Assembly: GCA_963920575.1 (NCBI GenBank)
Contig: OY986972.1
Span: 19,876,083 to 19,940,082, forward strand
DNA: 64,000 bases
Reading direction: 5' to 3'
From: Narthecium ossifragum
Taxonomy: Eukaryota > Streptophyta > Magnoliopsida > Dioscoreales > Nartheciaceae
Of this stretch, positions 54,306 through 64,000 are shown in pieces. The position numbers and the translations under genes are program-made. Each line of letters starts with the position of its first letter. Position 1 is the stretch's first letter. Below the pieces are notes generated by a model. It was not told the DNA's origin. It saw only the letters and a list, made by a program, of their open reading frames with translations, and did no database searches.

Positions 54306-55198
54306 TTCACCATGAAAAAAAGTATATTTGAGTCATTTTAAAAATACAGGGTCTTTTTGATGAACCAGAAAGTTGAGGGTTTTATTTGAAATCTAGAAGA
54401 AAATTGAGAGAGAAAAAAAGTATATTTGCGGAATGCAGATGGCATAACGTGAATTTTTTGGAGTAATGTGAAATATTCTAGCTAATATAGGAATCAGTAG
54501 AAGTGCTACTTTTATTTGCCCATTTATTAGTGGAATGTTACATTAAAACTCCCGTGAAAAGAACTAGGAATTTTTTTAAAATAATATTATTTTAATAAAT
54601 TATAATTATAATATGCCTATGAAGAAAGTATTGACGAAAGTATACCTGTTTGGCCACGTCAGCGCCACGCTGGTGTGGCCTTTTATTTTTTTAATCCTAC
54701 CAATGAAGACGCAACTCCAAGTTACGTCTTTATTAAAGTTACGTCTTTGACCTTTCCCCCCCAAACCGCACCGAGGACAAGGGCGGATAGGAGTGGCCCT
54801 TATACGACGTAAGTTGGAGTTACGTCTACATTACGTGAGTACATTTTTAAGACGTAACTTAAAGTTACGTTTTCACTGAAACCTTTTCCGTGAGTATATT
54901 AGTAAGACGTAACTTCAAAGTTAAGTCTTACTTGGAACTCACAGTAACCTCACACTTGAGTTTTTTTTCCACTCTGTACAACCATACAATCAAATAGAAA
55001 TACAATGTTTACAAATTAATCATCACATTTACGTCTAAACACCCACCCACCCCATTCACATCTAAACACTCATCCACCCCATTCACATCTAAACACAGTC
55101 TTTATATAAATCGAAATCGTTTACATCAAACATCATTAACATCTCTAAATGGTCACAAACCATTAACAAAAAACAACCAAAGTTACAATAGAAGACAA
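54306..55198. repeat. AT-rich DNA with GACGTAACTT/AAGTTACGTC repeats
   Basis: Between 54710 and 54935 the words AGTTACGTC and GACGTAACTT occur at least six times, partly forming palindromes such as GACGTAACTTAAAGTTACGT. At 55020-55096 CACATCTAAACACxCATCCACCCCATT is repeated about three times. No gene; it may be the terminal region of the mobile-domain element to its right. Confidence 0.5.
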
Positions 55199-56285
55199 TC
55201 ACAACCTCCAAATTTTTTGCTTCTTCTTCACTGCCATCTTTTTCTTCCTCGACGGTTGAGCCTCCCCTCCCCCCATCGTAGCACCGACGCCGACATCATG
55301 CTCAACATGTCCCTCCGGATCCTCCTCTGTCGTGCCCATGACTGGATATGATGATGGTATATCTTGAGATATCGGTATGTCACAGAAAGTAGTATGCCCA
55401 GTAGTTTGTTGCGACTGTTGTGAACTGACAGGATCTTCGCCGCAAATCCGCAAATCCTCCATCATAGAGTAGAATACCGGTGTCAAACGATCGGTGAGCT
55501 CCTCTCCAGAACGGTCGCGACACATCATGTAATTCTCCTCGCCTGTGTCATACTGATAATGTCGAGTTAAGAAAGTTTGGTTAGATTAACACAATATAAG
55601 AGTTAATTACTAACGAATAAATTATATTTACCAGCTTCCATGGCAAGTGTATGTTCGGCTGATAGGCCATTATGTCCTCCAATCTAGGCCTACTGACATA
55701 CCGCTTGGTGATCTCCCAGTACCACTGCAAATATGACGCATGATCCTCACCATCATCAACTACATCGTCAATGATTCTCTGGTGTCGTTCGTCCCATTGG
55801 GTGATATACTGCTAATGCGTAGTGACCCAGTCCGCAGTAACATTGCCCCAACGGCTTGCACGCGCTAGTCTCTCTGTCACCGAGGGCGGTATCTCTTGTC
55901 GCAGGCCAAACTGCCGCATCACCCATAGTGCATGCTGTATCTCCACAACATCAAAGCATATGAGCGGCACATGACTCCTCCAGACAGCAAACCCCGCCGT
56001 GCAAAGGGCCGGTAATTGTGCTAGACGCTACGATGTGTATGGATACCATATAATCTTCATAGCTAGTATACGTGCATGATATGCTTTTGCATAGCTTATG
56101 TTAACATGGTAGTCATATTTGATTCTCTGCACAATAACTTTGGGGGTCTGTTCGCGAATAAAACGTCGATTTCGCGGGAACGAGATTTCTATTTTATTTC
56201 CGAGCATATCATTTTTTATTTCAATTTCGTTCAAGGAAATTGCAAGCACCACACCCCTGGATCGCCGAATAGGCAGATCCATCAT
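55199..56285 (-). pseudogene. Plant mobile domain (PMD) gene remnant joined to a MULE fragment
   Basis: Minus strand. 56285-56040 contains RRFIREQTPKVIVQRIKYDY and HVNISYAKAYHARILAM, like the N-terminal helix region of MuDR-type transposases. It continues into KIIWYPYTS, then after TAG ICFDVVEIQHALWVMRQFGLRQEIPP, WDERHQRI and YLQWYWEITKRYVSRPRL, the C-terminal half of plant mobile domain proteins. An intron 55631-55553 (GTAAAT...TATCAG) leads in frame to YDTGEENYMMCRDRSGEELT and a basic tail ending near 55199. Stops at about 56031 and 55813 break it. The PMD N-terminal half is missing. PMD proteins occur as silencing factors and inside transposons; this copy looks transposon-borne and dead. 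Confidence 0.65.
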
Positions 56286-56389
56286 TTACATCCCCGTAGG
56301 GAACACCTCCTATTCTAGATCCGATAAACTTCTTACATTAACAAAGAAGTAAAATAATGTCTGGTCCGCCACCTTCATTGTCAGGATTT

Positions 56390-57770
56390 TGAAGTCACTG
56401 AAGTTGGAGGAACGCTATTTGAGTTTTTGTTGCCGGAGCTTTGAGTTCCTTGTTGCCAAAGCTTTGAGTTCCTTGTTGGAGTTGGTGAATACAGCAGGAT
56501 CCTCAGGGCTGCTGGAGTCCGGAGGATTTCCTCCGAGCGTCAAAACTGGTGTTATTCACACGTCGAAGCTGGTGACGTCGAAGCTTTGTGCTGCCCTAGC
56601 GTCGAAGGCCGGGCCGTTGAAGCTTGTGTTGTTCGATCGTCGAAGGCTGGGCCGTCCGAGCGTCGATGGAGCGTTGTCCGCGTCAAAGCTGGTCCGTCCG
56701 AGCGTCGAAGCTGGTTCGTCGAAGCTTGCTCACGCGTCGAGCAAAGGGGATGGAGCTCCGCCGTTCACCAAGTTTGATCGCGCTGGTTGCTGGGAACAGG
56801 GGAATATCTCGTTGGGTGTAGGCGTGACGCCCTGCGCTTGAGGCTGCGGACGGCCGTCGAGTTGAGGAGGCGTCCAAGCTTTGACGATGGACGGCAACAG
56901 GAGAGACCGCGGCGTGGACCTTGCTGGAGGTGTGCTTCACGCTTCACGCTTCACGGCGAGTCGAGGACGGCGACGGGGTCGGATCCTCTAACTGGATCAA
57001 AGGGCTGCGACGAGGCTCCTTCCTTGGGCTGGCGACGAGCTCCTTTGGATCCTTCCGGCTGGAACAGAGGATGACGATGGCGCTCTTGACTGGCTCAAGG
57101 ACGACGACGAGGGGGGTCCTCTGGCTGGACGACGAGTGTTCGTTGGGTTCCGCCGGCTGGAACAGAGGAAGATGACGAGTTCTTTGAGTTCCTCCGGCTG
57201 GACGACGAGCTCTTTGGACTGGGTCAGGGATGACGGCGAGCTTTCCTCTGGCTGGACGACGACGACGACCTGGGGCTGGCCCAAGGCCGGCGACGGCGAT
57301 GGGTTACTCCCTCCGCGTCCAAGCCTTCTCTTCTTCTTTCTTTCTCTGCTACTTTTGTTCTTTCGCCAGCCCTTCTTCCTATTTTCCCGCAGCCTTCTTT
57401 TCTATTTTCGCCAGCCTCTCTTCTCTTCCTTTGCTCTTTCGGTGATGGGTTCGGACTGGCTCGAGGAAGACAGCGACGAGGAAGACGATGGGTTCCTCCT
57501 TAGGCAGCGATGGGTTCCCTGGCTGGCTCGAAGAAGACGGCGGCGATGGGTTTCCTTGGGTTTCCTTGGGCTGGAGCAGAGTGGGCGACGGCGATGGAGT
57601 TTCCTGGATGAGCGCGGGCGATCTCCTTCTCCTCTCTGTCAGCCTTCTCTCTGCTTTCTCTAGTTCTTGCCAGCCCTTCCAACCTTTGCTATTTCGCCAG
57701 TCTCTCCTCCTCTGCTTTCTCTATTTTTTGCCAGCCAGCCCGATCTGTTCCACTTCTCCTCTTCTTATAG
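56390..57770. other. GC-rich tandem-word region
   Basis: 56560-56745 repeats GTCGAAGCT/GCGTCGAAG words at about 15-30 bp. 57040-57290 repeats GGCTGGACGACGAG and GGCTGGAACAGAGG. Plus-strand frames (56389-56841 and 57136-57663) are products of these repeats and of CT-rich DNA (57310-57460), with no domain. Possibly leader or LTR sequence of a retrotransposon. Confidence 0.4.
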
Positions 57771-60700
57771 GAATCGGGGTGTTTGGAGGTCTGTTTGAGA
57801 GCTCCGTGAGATACGCAGGAGCGTATCATGGGATATCTCAGGGATGTTGAGATTTGATCTCCGGGTGTATCATTAAGAAGCTGAGGTGTTAGGATTGCTT
57901 CTAACCATCAGGCGAGGGGGTTGAGATCTGGCGTTTGTTGAGATGTGGAGAGGTTAGGATTTCCTAACCCTCCAGCTTAGGGAGTTGGGATTTGGCATTT
58001 AAATTTCAAATGTATGTTTGAATGTCCCATTTAAATTTCAAGTTCATGTGTGAACTTGTTTGAATTTTGAATATTTATTCAATGTTCAAGTATTTATCTT
58101 GAATTTGAATAATTATCCGGCTGTCGGACATTTGTCCAAATTTTGAATGTATTGTTTGAATTTTGAATTTCATGTGATATTTGGAGAATTTACTGAAATA
58201 TCCCCGGGCAAGCCGGTTGTAAATTACTAAAATACCCTTTTTATCGGTCATATGTATTTTGGACCGAAATGCCCCCAGGGTAGAGAAAATACCTCTATTT
58301 TAGATTTTCACACCCCTGAAGATGTGAAATGACTAAAATGCCCATTGGGGTTAAATGACCAAAATACCCTTTCGGTCTGGTTGTTTAGGCGCGACGCATG
58401 GCAACGCGACTTTTGTGTGTGTCATGGACACGTGTGCACATTATGTAGCACACGTATATTTTTGCCGAGGTTTGGGCATATTTTAATTTGGACGCGATGC
58501 ATGACGTCGCGTCTATGTTGCACGTGTCATGGACACCTGCGCGCGCATTATGTGACGCGCATATTTTAGACTTGATGTATGCAAGTCATGTGTGCGCGCA
58601 TGGCGCGCGTTTCACCTTGGCCGGGACTTAGGCGAATTTGAGTCTAGGTATTTGTTTGGGTTTATTTTGAATTTTCGGATTTTTCCTTTATTTATTTCAA
58701 GGAATTTTCTATACTGCCCCTGATGTTGTGGAAAATTACCAAAACGCCCCTATGTTTACACAGCTTATTTAGGATGCCGTCAAAGCTATATAAGGGCTAT
58801 TTTGGAGTGTAGTGGGAGATTTAGACATGTATTTTGGCCTAAATTCCCAAAATACCCTTGGGTGGATAAAATTACGAAAATACCCTTGTTTCCTCGGTTT
58901 GTATAGGATGCCGTCAAAACCGGGAATATGTAGGGAATTTGGATGGACTCGACTGTGTATGAGCCAGTTTGGATTTGGTGCATGCGGATTCATTCGAGGG
59001 AATCCCGCAAATATCATCGACTTAGCCTTAGCTAAAATCGATGTCAACAGATGCCCCCTCGAGGCCTGCGTGTGAAATTTATGTGATTTGAACACGCAGG
59101 GCTCGAAAATTTTGTGTTGGCATAATGATTTCATTTTCTGTAAGATTTCTTGTGAAATTTGGAAAGTTTGAATAATGTGAGTGATGCTTTACCGTGATGT
59201 ATATATTGGCTGGGCATCACAAAGGGTGGTTTACTTACTTGTGCTATTTATGTGCACAAGCATGTTGTCTTTATCCTGTGGATCAGTATGTGACTGAAGC
59301 TGTTGCCACATATCTTTTTTGTTTCAAGATCTTTGGACAAAGTGTTTGATTTAAGTTTGGACCTAGCCAAGGAATCCAGGTAGGATTAGAACTATTTGGT
59401 GTTCGTAAGACCAGAACCCCAGCTTCGGTTGGATTATTTTGGTGCAATCCGGCTAAGATTTCGTTTGGGAAGAGTTCTAATTTATTTTGAACTCTTCCAA
59501 AACCAGTTTCACTTTTCCCCCTTTTCTTAACAGCTCGATAACTCTCAATATCGGTAGTTTGGCGAGATCGCGCAGGAATCCGATATATATCTGGATTACT
59601 CCGCTCGCGCGCCTCTTTTTCAGAGCTTCTCACAACCAGAGAGCTTTCTTTTCTCAATAACTTGGTGATGGAGAGTTTTCAGCTCTTGACAGAGGGGAGA
59701 AGGAGCTCGACGAGGGTTTAGATTCTTTTACCCAGGTCTTCCTCATCCTCTGTTTAATCACATATCTTGATTGTTGAAGGTGTTTTTTTTTTTGATTGCC
59801 AATAGTTGATGCATTTTATTTTGATTGGATCGCATGCCCATGCCCTTTTTTTTCTGCATGCTCTATTTTCTCTCTTGGTCGCATCCTCTTTATTTTCGCA
59901 TACCTTTCTTTTCTCCCGTTATATTTTTGGAGAGTGTCATTGGAGATATCTAGTAAGCTCGATACTTTTGGAGAAGGACATCAAGCAATCAACATATGGA
60001 TGTCTTGCAATCACTTTTGGTGAACGACAATGACACGGAGTGCCAGCGAACTCATGGGAACTCGCCAAGGTTGTTGTATAATGCTTACACTCGGACACTG
60101 CAGGAAGTTGCTGCAGTTGCCGGCCAGTGCTTTGGAACCCATTCCCCTGTTTCTTCCATGTTCATCCTTGCCTCAAGGCTTAGGTGACGGTTTCGCTTCT
60201 CCAAGAAGTTTTCCAGCTGGTGAAGAGGGGCTCCGGCCATGGTGGACAAGACCGGCACGAGAGCATGCTCTTCTCCTTCTTTCTTTCCTTCGTTTCCTTT
60301 GTTTTGTTTTGTTGTTTTTTGTGTTGCTCTGTTTTTTTTTCTTTCTTCAGCACTCGTCCCTTTCCTCTTTGCTCTGCCTTGTTTGCTTCAAAGCTCTGGT
60401 GTTCATTCTTCTCTAGGGGCTTCTTAGGCGACGGTCACAAGGAGCGGCTGAGGCTTGGGCGACGCCGTGGGCGACGGCTATGGCGGCTCGGACTGCGTCT
60501 GAAGAGAAGAGCCTGGCGTGTCTTGGGTGAGTTCAAGGACAGGTGTGTGTATATATACACCTTTCCTGCTGAGCTTACACTGGATAGGAGCAGAGCTTTT
60601 AGAGACTGTTCCTATATGCCAATATTCGAGCTTTTTGCTATTCAAGGGTTCGTATGCTCATATAAGTTTAGAGACAATTTTATTTGTTTCCTTGCCAGAG

Positions 60701-60820
60701 ACAACGGGATGTGAGGATATTTTATTTCTTTTGAAAAGGTAAGAATACTTCCTGTGTGCGATTCATACCCATAATTTAATGTGTACTTGCAAAATGCAAA
60801 GCAATTTTATTTCTGCTATC
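57771..60820. other. Non-coding, repeat-rich, possibly LTR sequence of the adjacent gypsy element
   Basis: AT-rich with TTTGAATTTTGAAT words (58000-58170). Two diverged units of about 105 bp lie at 58389-58600 (GACGC...GTGTCATGGACAC...ATTATGT), and AGGATGCCGTCAAA occurs at 58771 and 58908. A promoter- and leader-like stretch (59560-59740) has ATATATAT and CT-rich DNA. No TG...CA ends or TSD could be fixed. No gene. Confidence 0.4.
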
Positions 60821-61080
60821 AGTTTAGGCTCTTGAAGCTTGGAGCGTACATATATTTTTAGTGTGCTGTCAGTTTAGGCTCGTGAAGCTCGGAGCATTAT
60901 GGATAAGAAAATATTGTGCCTATAGTTTATACTCGCAAGGCTTAGAGTAATATTGCTTGAGTTTAGGCTCGTGAAGCTTGGAGCATTGTGTATTAAAATT
61001 TGTGGTTTGCCAACAGTTTATACTCGTATGGCTTGGAGTATTGTTGCTTACAGTTTAGACTCGTGAAGCTTGGAGCATAC
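60821..61080. repeat. Tandem array in the 3' flank of the gypsy pol, six units
   Basis: AGTTTAGGCTCGTGAAGCTTGGAGCAT or variants start at 60821, 60871, 60924, 60960, 61015 and 61052 (spacing 36-55 bp). Each carries a near-palindrome GCTC...AAGCTT...GAGC. It lies immediately after the integrase stop codon in minus-strand direction. Confidence 0.8.
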
Positions 61081-61086
61081 ATATAT

Positions 61087-62384
61087 TTAGGAATAATATC
61101 TTTTGAGAAATTTGCCGTTCACTGGTGGCGGAGCATATTCGCCATCCGGGGATATAATCTTGTAAGCTCCATTGGTGTAGACCTCTTGAACTATGAAAGG
61201 TCCTTCCCACTTAGGATCAAATTTTCCTTGGGTTCTTCTGGTGACGACCATGGGTCGAACTACAACAAGGACGAGATCCCCAACTTTGAATGAACGGCGT
61301 TTCACCTTTTTGTCAAAGGCTCTAAAGACTCTTGCTTGGTACATCTCTAGATTTTGCTGAGCTTCGATGCGCTTTTCTTCTAAGCTGTCTAGCTCATCAA
61401 GTCTCAATTTTGCTGCTTGGTCTTCCATCAGGTTCTCATGTATAGCGACTCTGAGGGAAGGAATTTGAATTTCGAGAGGAATAGCTTCTCCACCGAAAAC
61501 GAGCGAATAGGGGGTTGCCCCCGTTGGAGTCTTCATCGTGGTACGATAGGCCCAGAGATTCTCCAAAAGCTTCTCATGCCATTCTCTTTTGTTGTTGTGG
61601 ACGACTTTCTTTAGGAGCTTGCAGAGGACTTTGTTAAAGGCCTCCGCTTGTCCGTTAGCCGCGGCGTTATAGGCCGACGAGAAGTGGTGTTTAATTTTGT
61701 GCTTGGCACAAAACCTCTCCATGTCTCTATTTTTGAAAGGTGTGCCATTGTCCGATATGAGTTTCGCAGGAATCCCAAATCGGTAAACAATATGTGTCTT
61801 GATGAATTGTACTACTGTCTCCCCCCTTGTATTTTTTAAGGGAATGGCTTCTGCCCATTTGGAGAAGTAGTCTGTTGCCGCCAGTTTGTAGGAGTGACCT
61901 TTTGAGGAAGATGGTTGAATGGGACCCACGATATCCATACCCCATGCTTCGAAGGGCCATGAGATGCTCGTAGGATGTAGCGGCTCCGGAGGCTGGTGTA
62001 TAAAGTCCGCGTGTATTTGGCACACGTGACATTTTTAGCATACTCAATGGAGTCGCGCACCATCGAAGGCCAATAATATCCCAAGTGTTTCAACTGGTGA
62101 TATAACTTGGGTCCTGATTGATGTGCTCCGCATACACCTGAGTGGATTTCTTCAAGTGACGACGCTGCTTTCTTATTAGAGAGGCATCGCAATAAAAGTT
62201 GATCGTAGGATCTTCGATACAATGTGTTGTTCATGGTGGTATATTTTGTCACCCTTCTTCTTATCTTCAACCTCTCCTGGGGATCGGTAGGAAGTATGCT
62301 TGACATAAGGTAGTCAATGAAGGGAGTTCTCCAGTCGTTCGTCTGTGTATCCATTGTGGAGATTATGTTGACGAATGCCAGCAT
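61087..62384 (-). pseudogene. Tat-lineage Ty3/gypsy integrase
   Basis: Minus strand. The zinc-binding domain in 62384-62030 has EEIHSGVCGAHQSGPKLYHQ and KHLGYYWPSM. A frameshift near 62030 leads to the core: WGMDIVGPIQPSS (D), KLISDNGTPFKNRD (D) and NAAANGQAEAFNKVL (E), then WAYRTTMKTPTGATPYSLVFG and the C-terminal AFDKKVKRRSFKVGDLVLV, ending KRYYS at 61087. Pattern and order match the Tat/Retand group of plant gypsy elements. The core frame 62025-61087 (312 aa) is intact by itself. Confidence 0.9.
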
Positions 62385-63293
62385 AAATTTGCTTGGAGTT
62401 TCCTCGAGTAAAGGAGGGAGTACTCGTCTTTCCTCGACTCTAACTTATAATATTTCTATGGGCGAAAGAACCATAGCTGCTGCTAGACTGGCTAGTGCAT
62501 CAGCCTTTTGGTTCTGGGATCATGGAACATGTTGGATTTTCATCTCCTTAAAGCAATCAATAAGTTGTATTGCTCTAAGAAAATATGGGATTAACTCCTC
62601 CTTTTTGATCGCATAGGTGCCGAGGAGCTGGTTTATAATTAATTTGGAGTCCCCGTAGGCAATGAGTGGGTCCATTCACATCTCCAATGCTATCTCCAGT
62701 CCAATGACGAGGGCTTCATATTCCGCCATGTTGTTGGATGACGCCGAAGTGAGCACGAAAGAATATGAGAGTAAGGCTTGTGTTGGAGTGACGAAGATTA
62801 TCCCTGCCCCCGCTCCCGAGCGCCTGCAAGCTCCATCGAAATACATCTCCCAAGGAGGTTGAATGTCAGCAACAAAAACTTCTTCATCTGGAAGGTCGTC
62901 TTCTATAGCTAAGCCATCCGATATTGGGAACACGGTGAGGAAGTCGGCTAGCGCTTGTCCTTTAACAGCTTTCTGTGGAACATAGGTTATGTCGAACTGT
63001 GATAATAACATGGCCCACTTTGCAAGTCGTCCGGAGAGGACCAACTTCTTTAAAATATACCGCAGGGGGTCGGCTTTGGAGACGAGCTGCACTGGATGCT
63101 CCAAAAGATAGTGCCAAAGCTTTTGAGTGGCAAACACCAGGGATAGACACACCTTCTCCATCTCCAAATAACCGTGCTCGGCTCCGACCAAAGTTCTACT
63201 AAGGTAGTAGAGAGCTCTCTCTTTGCCTTCGTCATCATGCTGTGCAAGTAAAGCTCCTAATGACCCGGGCAAAGTTGCCGTATAGAGGATCAA
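62385..63293 (-). pseudogene. Tat-lineage gypsy RNase H plus second (archaeal-type) RNase H
   Basis: Minus strand 63293-62676: ILYTATLPGSLGALLAQHD, ERALYYLSRTLVGAE, KLWHYLLEHPVQLVSKADPL and PQKAVKGQALADFL, then WEMYFDGACRRSGAGAGIIF and SNNMAEYEALVIGLE, the extra RNase H domain typical of Tat/Ogre elements. It continues with AYGDSKLIINQL (after a stop near 62676) and DALASLAAAM (about 62475). Several stops and frameshifts. Confidence 0.9.
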
Positions 63294-64000
63294 GGGCTTT
63301 TCTTTGACGGGAGAGGCGAGAACCAGCGGATTGATGAGATATTCTTTTATACTTTGGAATGCGTTTTTGGCAAGCTTTATCCCATTCGAAGGGTGTCCCT
63401 TTCTTCATAAGGTGGGAAAATGGTTGGCAATGGCCTGACAGATTGGAGATGAATCTGCGCATATAGGCGAGCCGACCTTGAAGACCCTTAAGTTCGCGAA
63501 GATTCCGGGGCGGAGGCATCTCCAGAATCGCTTTAACTTTGGCAGGATCGACTTCAATTCCTCATTTGCGAACCACAAACCCAAGGAGTTTGCCGGAGGT
63601 AACCCCAAATGCACATTTCATGGGGTTTATCTTTAAATTGTGGCGTCTGAGTCTCTCGAAGACTTTAGTCAGATGCTCGAAATGGTCTTGTCCGTGTTTT
63701 GTTTTCACCACCAAGTCATCGACGTAACATTCTACAATATCATGAAGTAGATCATCGAAGATGACCGTCATGGCTCTTTGGTAAGTGGCCCCGGCATTTT
63801 TCAACCCAAAAGGCAACTACTGTGTAGCAAAAAATGCCTTTCGGTGTGTGAAAAGCAGTGAGCTCTTCATCTTCAGGAGCCATCTTTATCTGATTGTATC
63901 CCGAATATCCATCCATGAAGGACAGAATCTCATGGCCGGTAGTGGCATCGACTATGAGTTCAGTTATGGGTAATGGAAAATCATCTTTTGGACAAGCTTT
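63294..64000 (-). pseudogene. Tat-lineage gypsy reverse transcriptase (partial, runs off the window)
   Basis: Minus strand. MPFGLKNAGATYQRAM and the catalytic box ECYVDDLVVKTKHG (about 63720) lie in 63816-63562, followed by LKINPMKCAFGVTSGKLLGF. An in-frame TGA near 63561 replaces Arg in VVRK-GIEVDP. The thumb/connection follows, with GLQGRLAYMRRFISNLSGHC, and a frameshift near 63355. The upstream RT, protease and gag lie beyond 64000. Confidence 0.9.

Noticed and set aside
56389..57663. Plus-strand frames of 150 and 175 aa
   Set aside because: Made of tandem GTCGAAGCT and GGCTGGACGACGAG words and CT-rich DNA; no conserved domain.

Overview
The window is nuclear DNA of a flowering plant. Evidence: AT-rich non-coding DNA, a plant-type leucine-rich-repeat receptor kinase, GT-AG introns, and plant transposon lineages (FAR1-type MULE, BED-finger hAT, PIF/Harbinger MITEs, copia, Tat and Athila-like gypsy, and a 5S-bearing Cassandra-type TRIM). 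I cannot name the species. No intact chromosomal housekeeping gene is present. The only host gene seen clearly is the 5' end of an LRR receptor kinase at the left edge. Nearly everything else is layered transposable elements, many resolved to the base by their target-site duplications (TSDs).

Layout. 1-1.4 kb: LRR-kinase start (minus strand) and its promoter, with a (TA)25 tract. 1.4-8.5 kb: non-coding DNA with short tandem duplications, a foldback MITE, a possible LTR remnant and a hAT end. 8.53-15.22 kb: a FAR1-type MULE with long terminal inverted repeats (TIRs). Its transposase frame is open throughout but is split by a solo LTR (11.09-13.40 kb, TSD GTTAG). 16.29-20.22 kb: an internally deleted copia element on the minus strand (TSD ACATT) with a MITE inside. 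20.24-21.28 kb: a Pack-MULE (9-bp TSD) that captured part of a 4-coumarate-CoA-ligase-like gene. 24.85-28.75 kb: a solo LTR (TSD CACCC) containing another solo LTR (25.35-27.00 kb, TSD CATGG). 29.04-30.73 kb: another LTR with a MITE inside. 31.29-46.39 kb: a plus-strand copia element with two 386-bp LTRs. It was hit by a solo LTR in gag (33.87-36.49 kb, TSD CACTG) and by a non-autonomous Athila/Tat-like element (36.87-42.72 kb, TSD TTTCT), and it lost its RT core. 47.31-51.63 kb: a hAT element whose transposase pseudogene carries a Cassandra-like TRIM (TSD ATAAG). 54.05-54.30 kb: a MITE. 55.2-56.3 kb: a decayed plant-mobile-domain/MULE gene. 56.4-61.1 kb: GC-rich and tandem-repeat DNA. 61.09-64.00 kb: pol of a Tat-lineage Ty3/gypsy element, running off the right edge.

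Points of interest: (i) the FAR1-type MULE, whose TIRs hold 26-bp hairpin units, four in one TIR and one in the other; (ii) LTRs of two families that carry dense arrays of short CGATCG-type palindromes, with a different motif in different copies; (iii) one LTR with its promoter block duplicated in tandem; (iv) an Athila-like insertion with a perfect TSD but no recognisable 3' LTR. All calls come from reading the sequence by eye. No database search was run.
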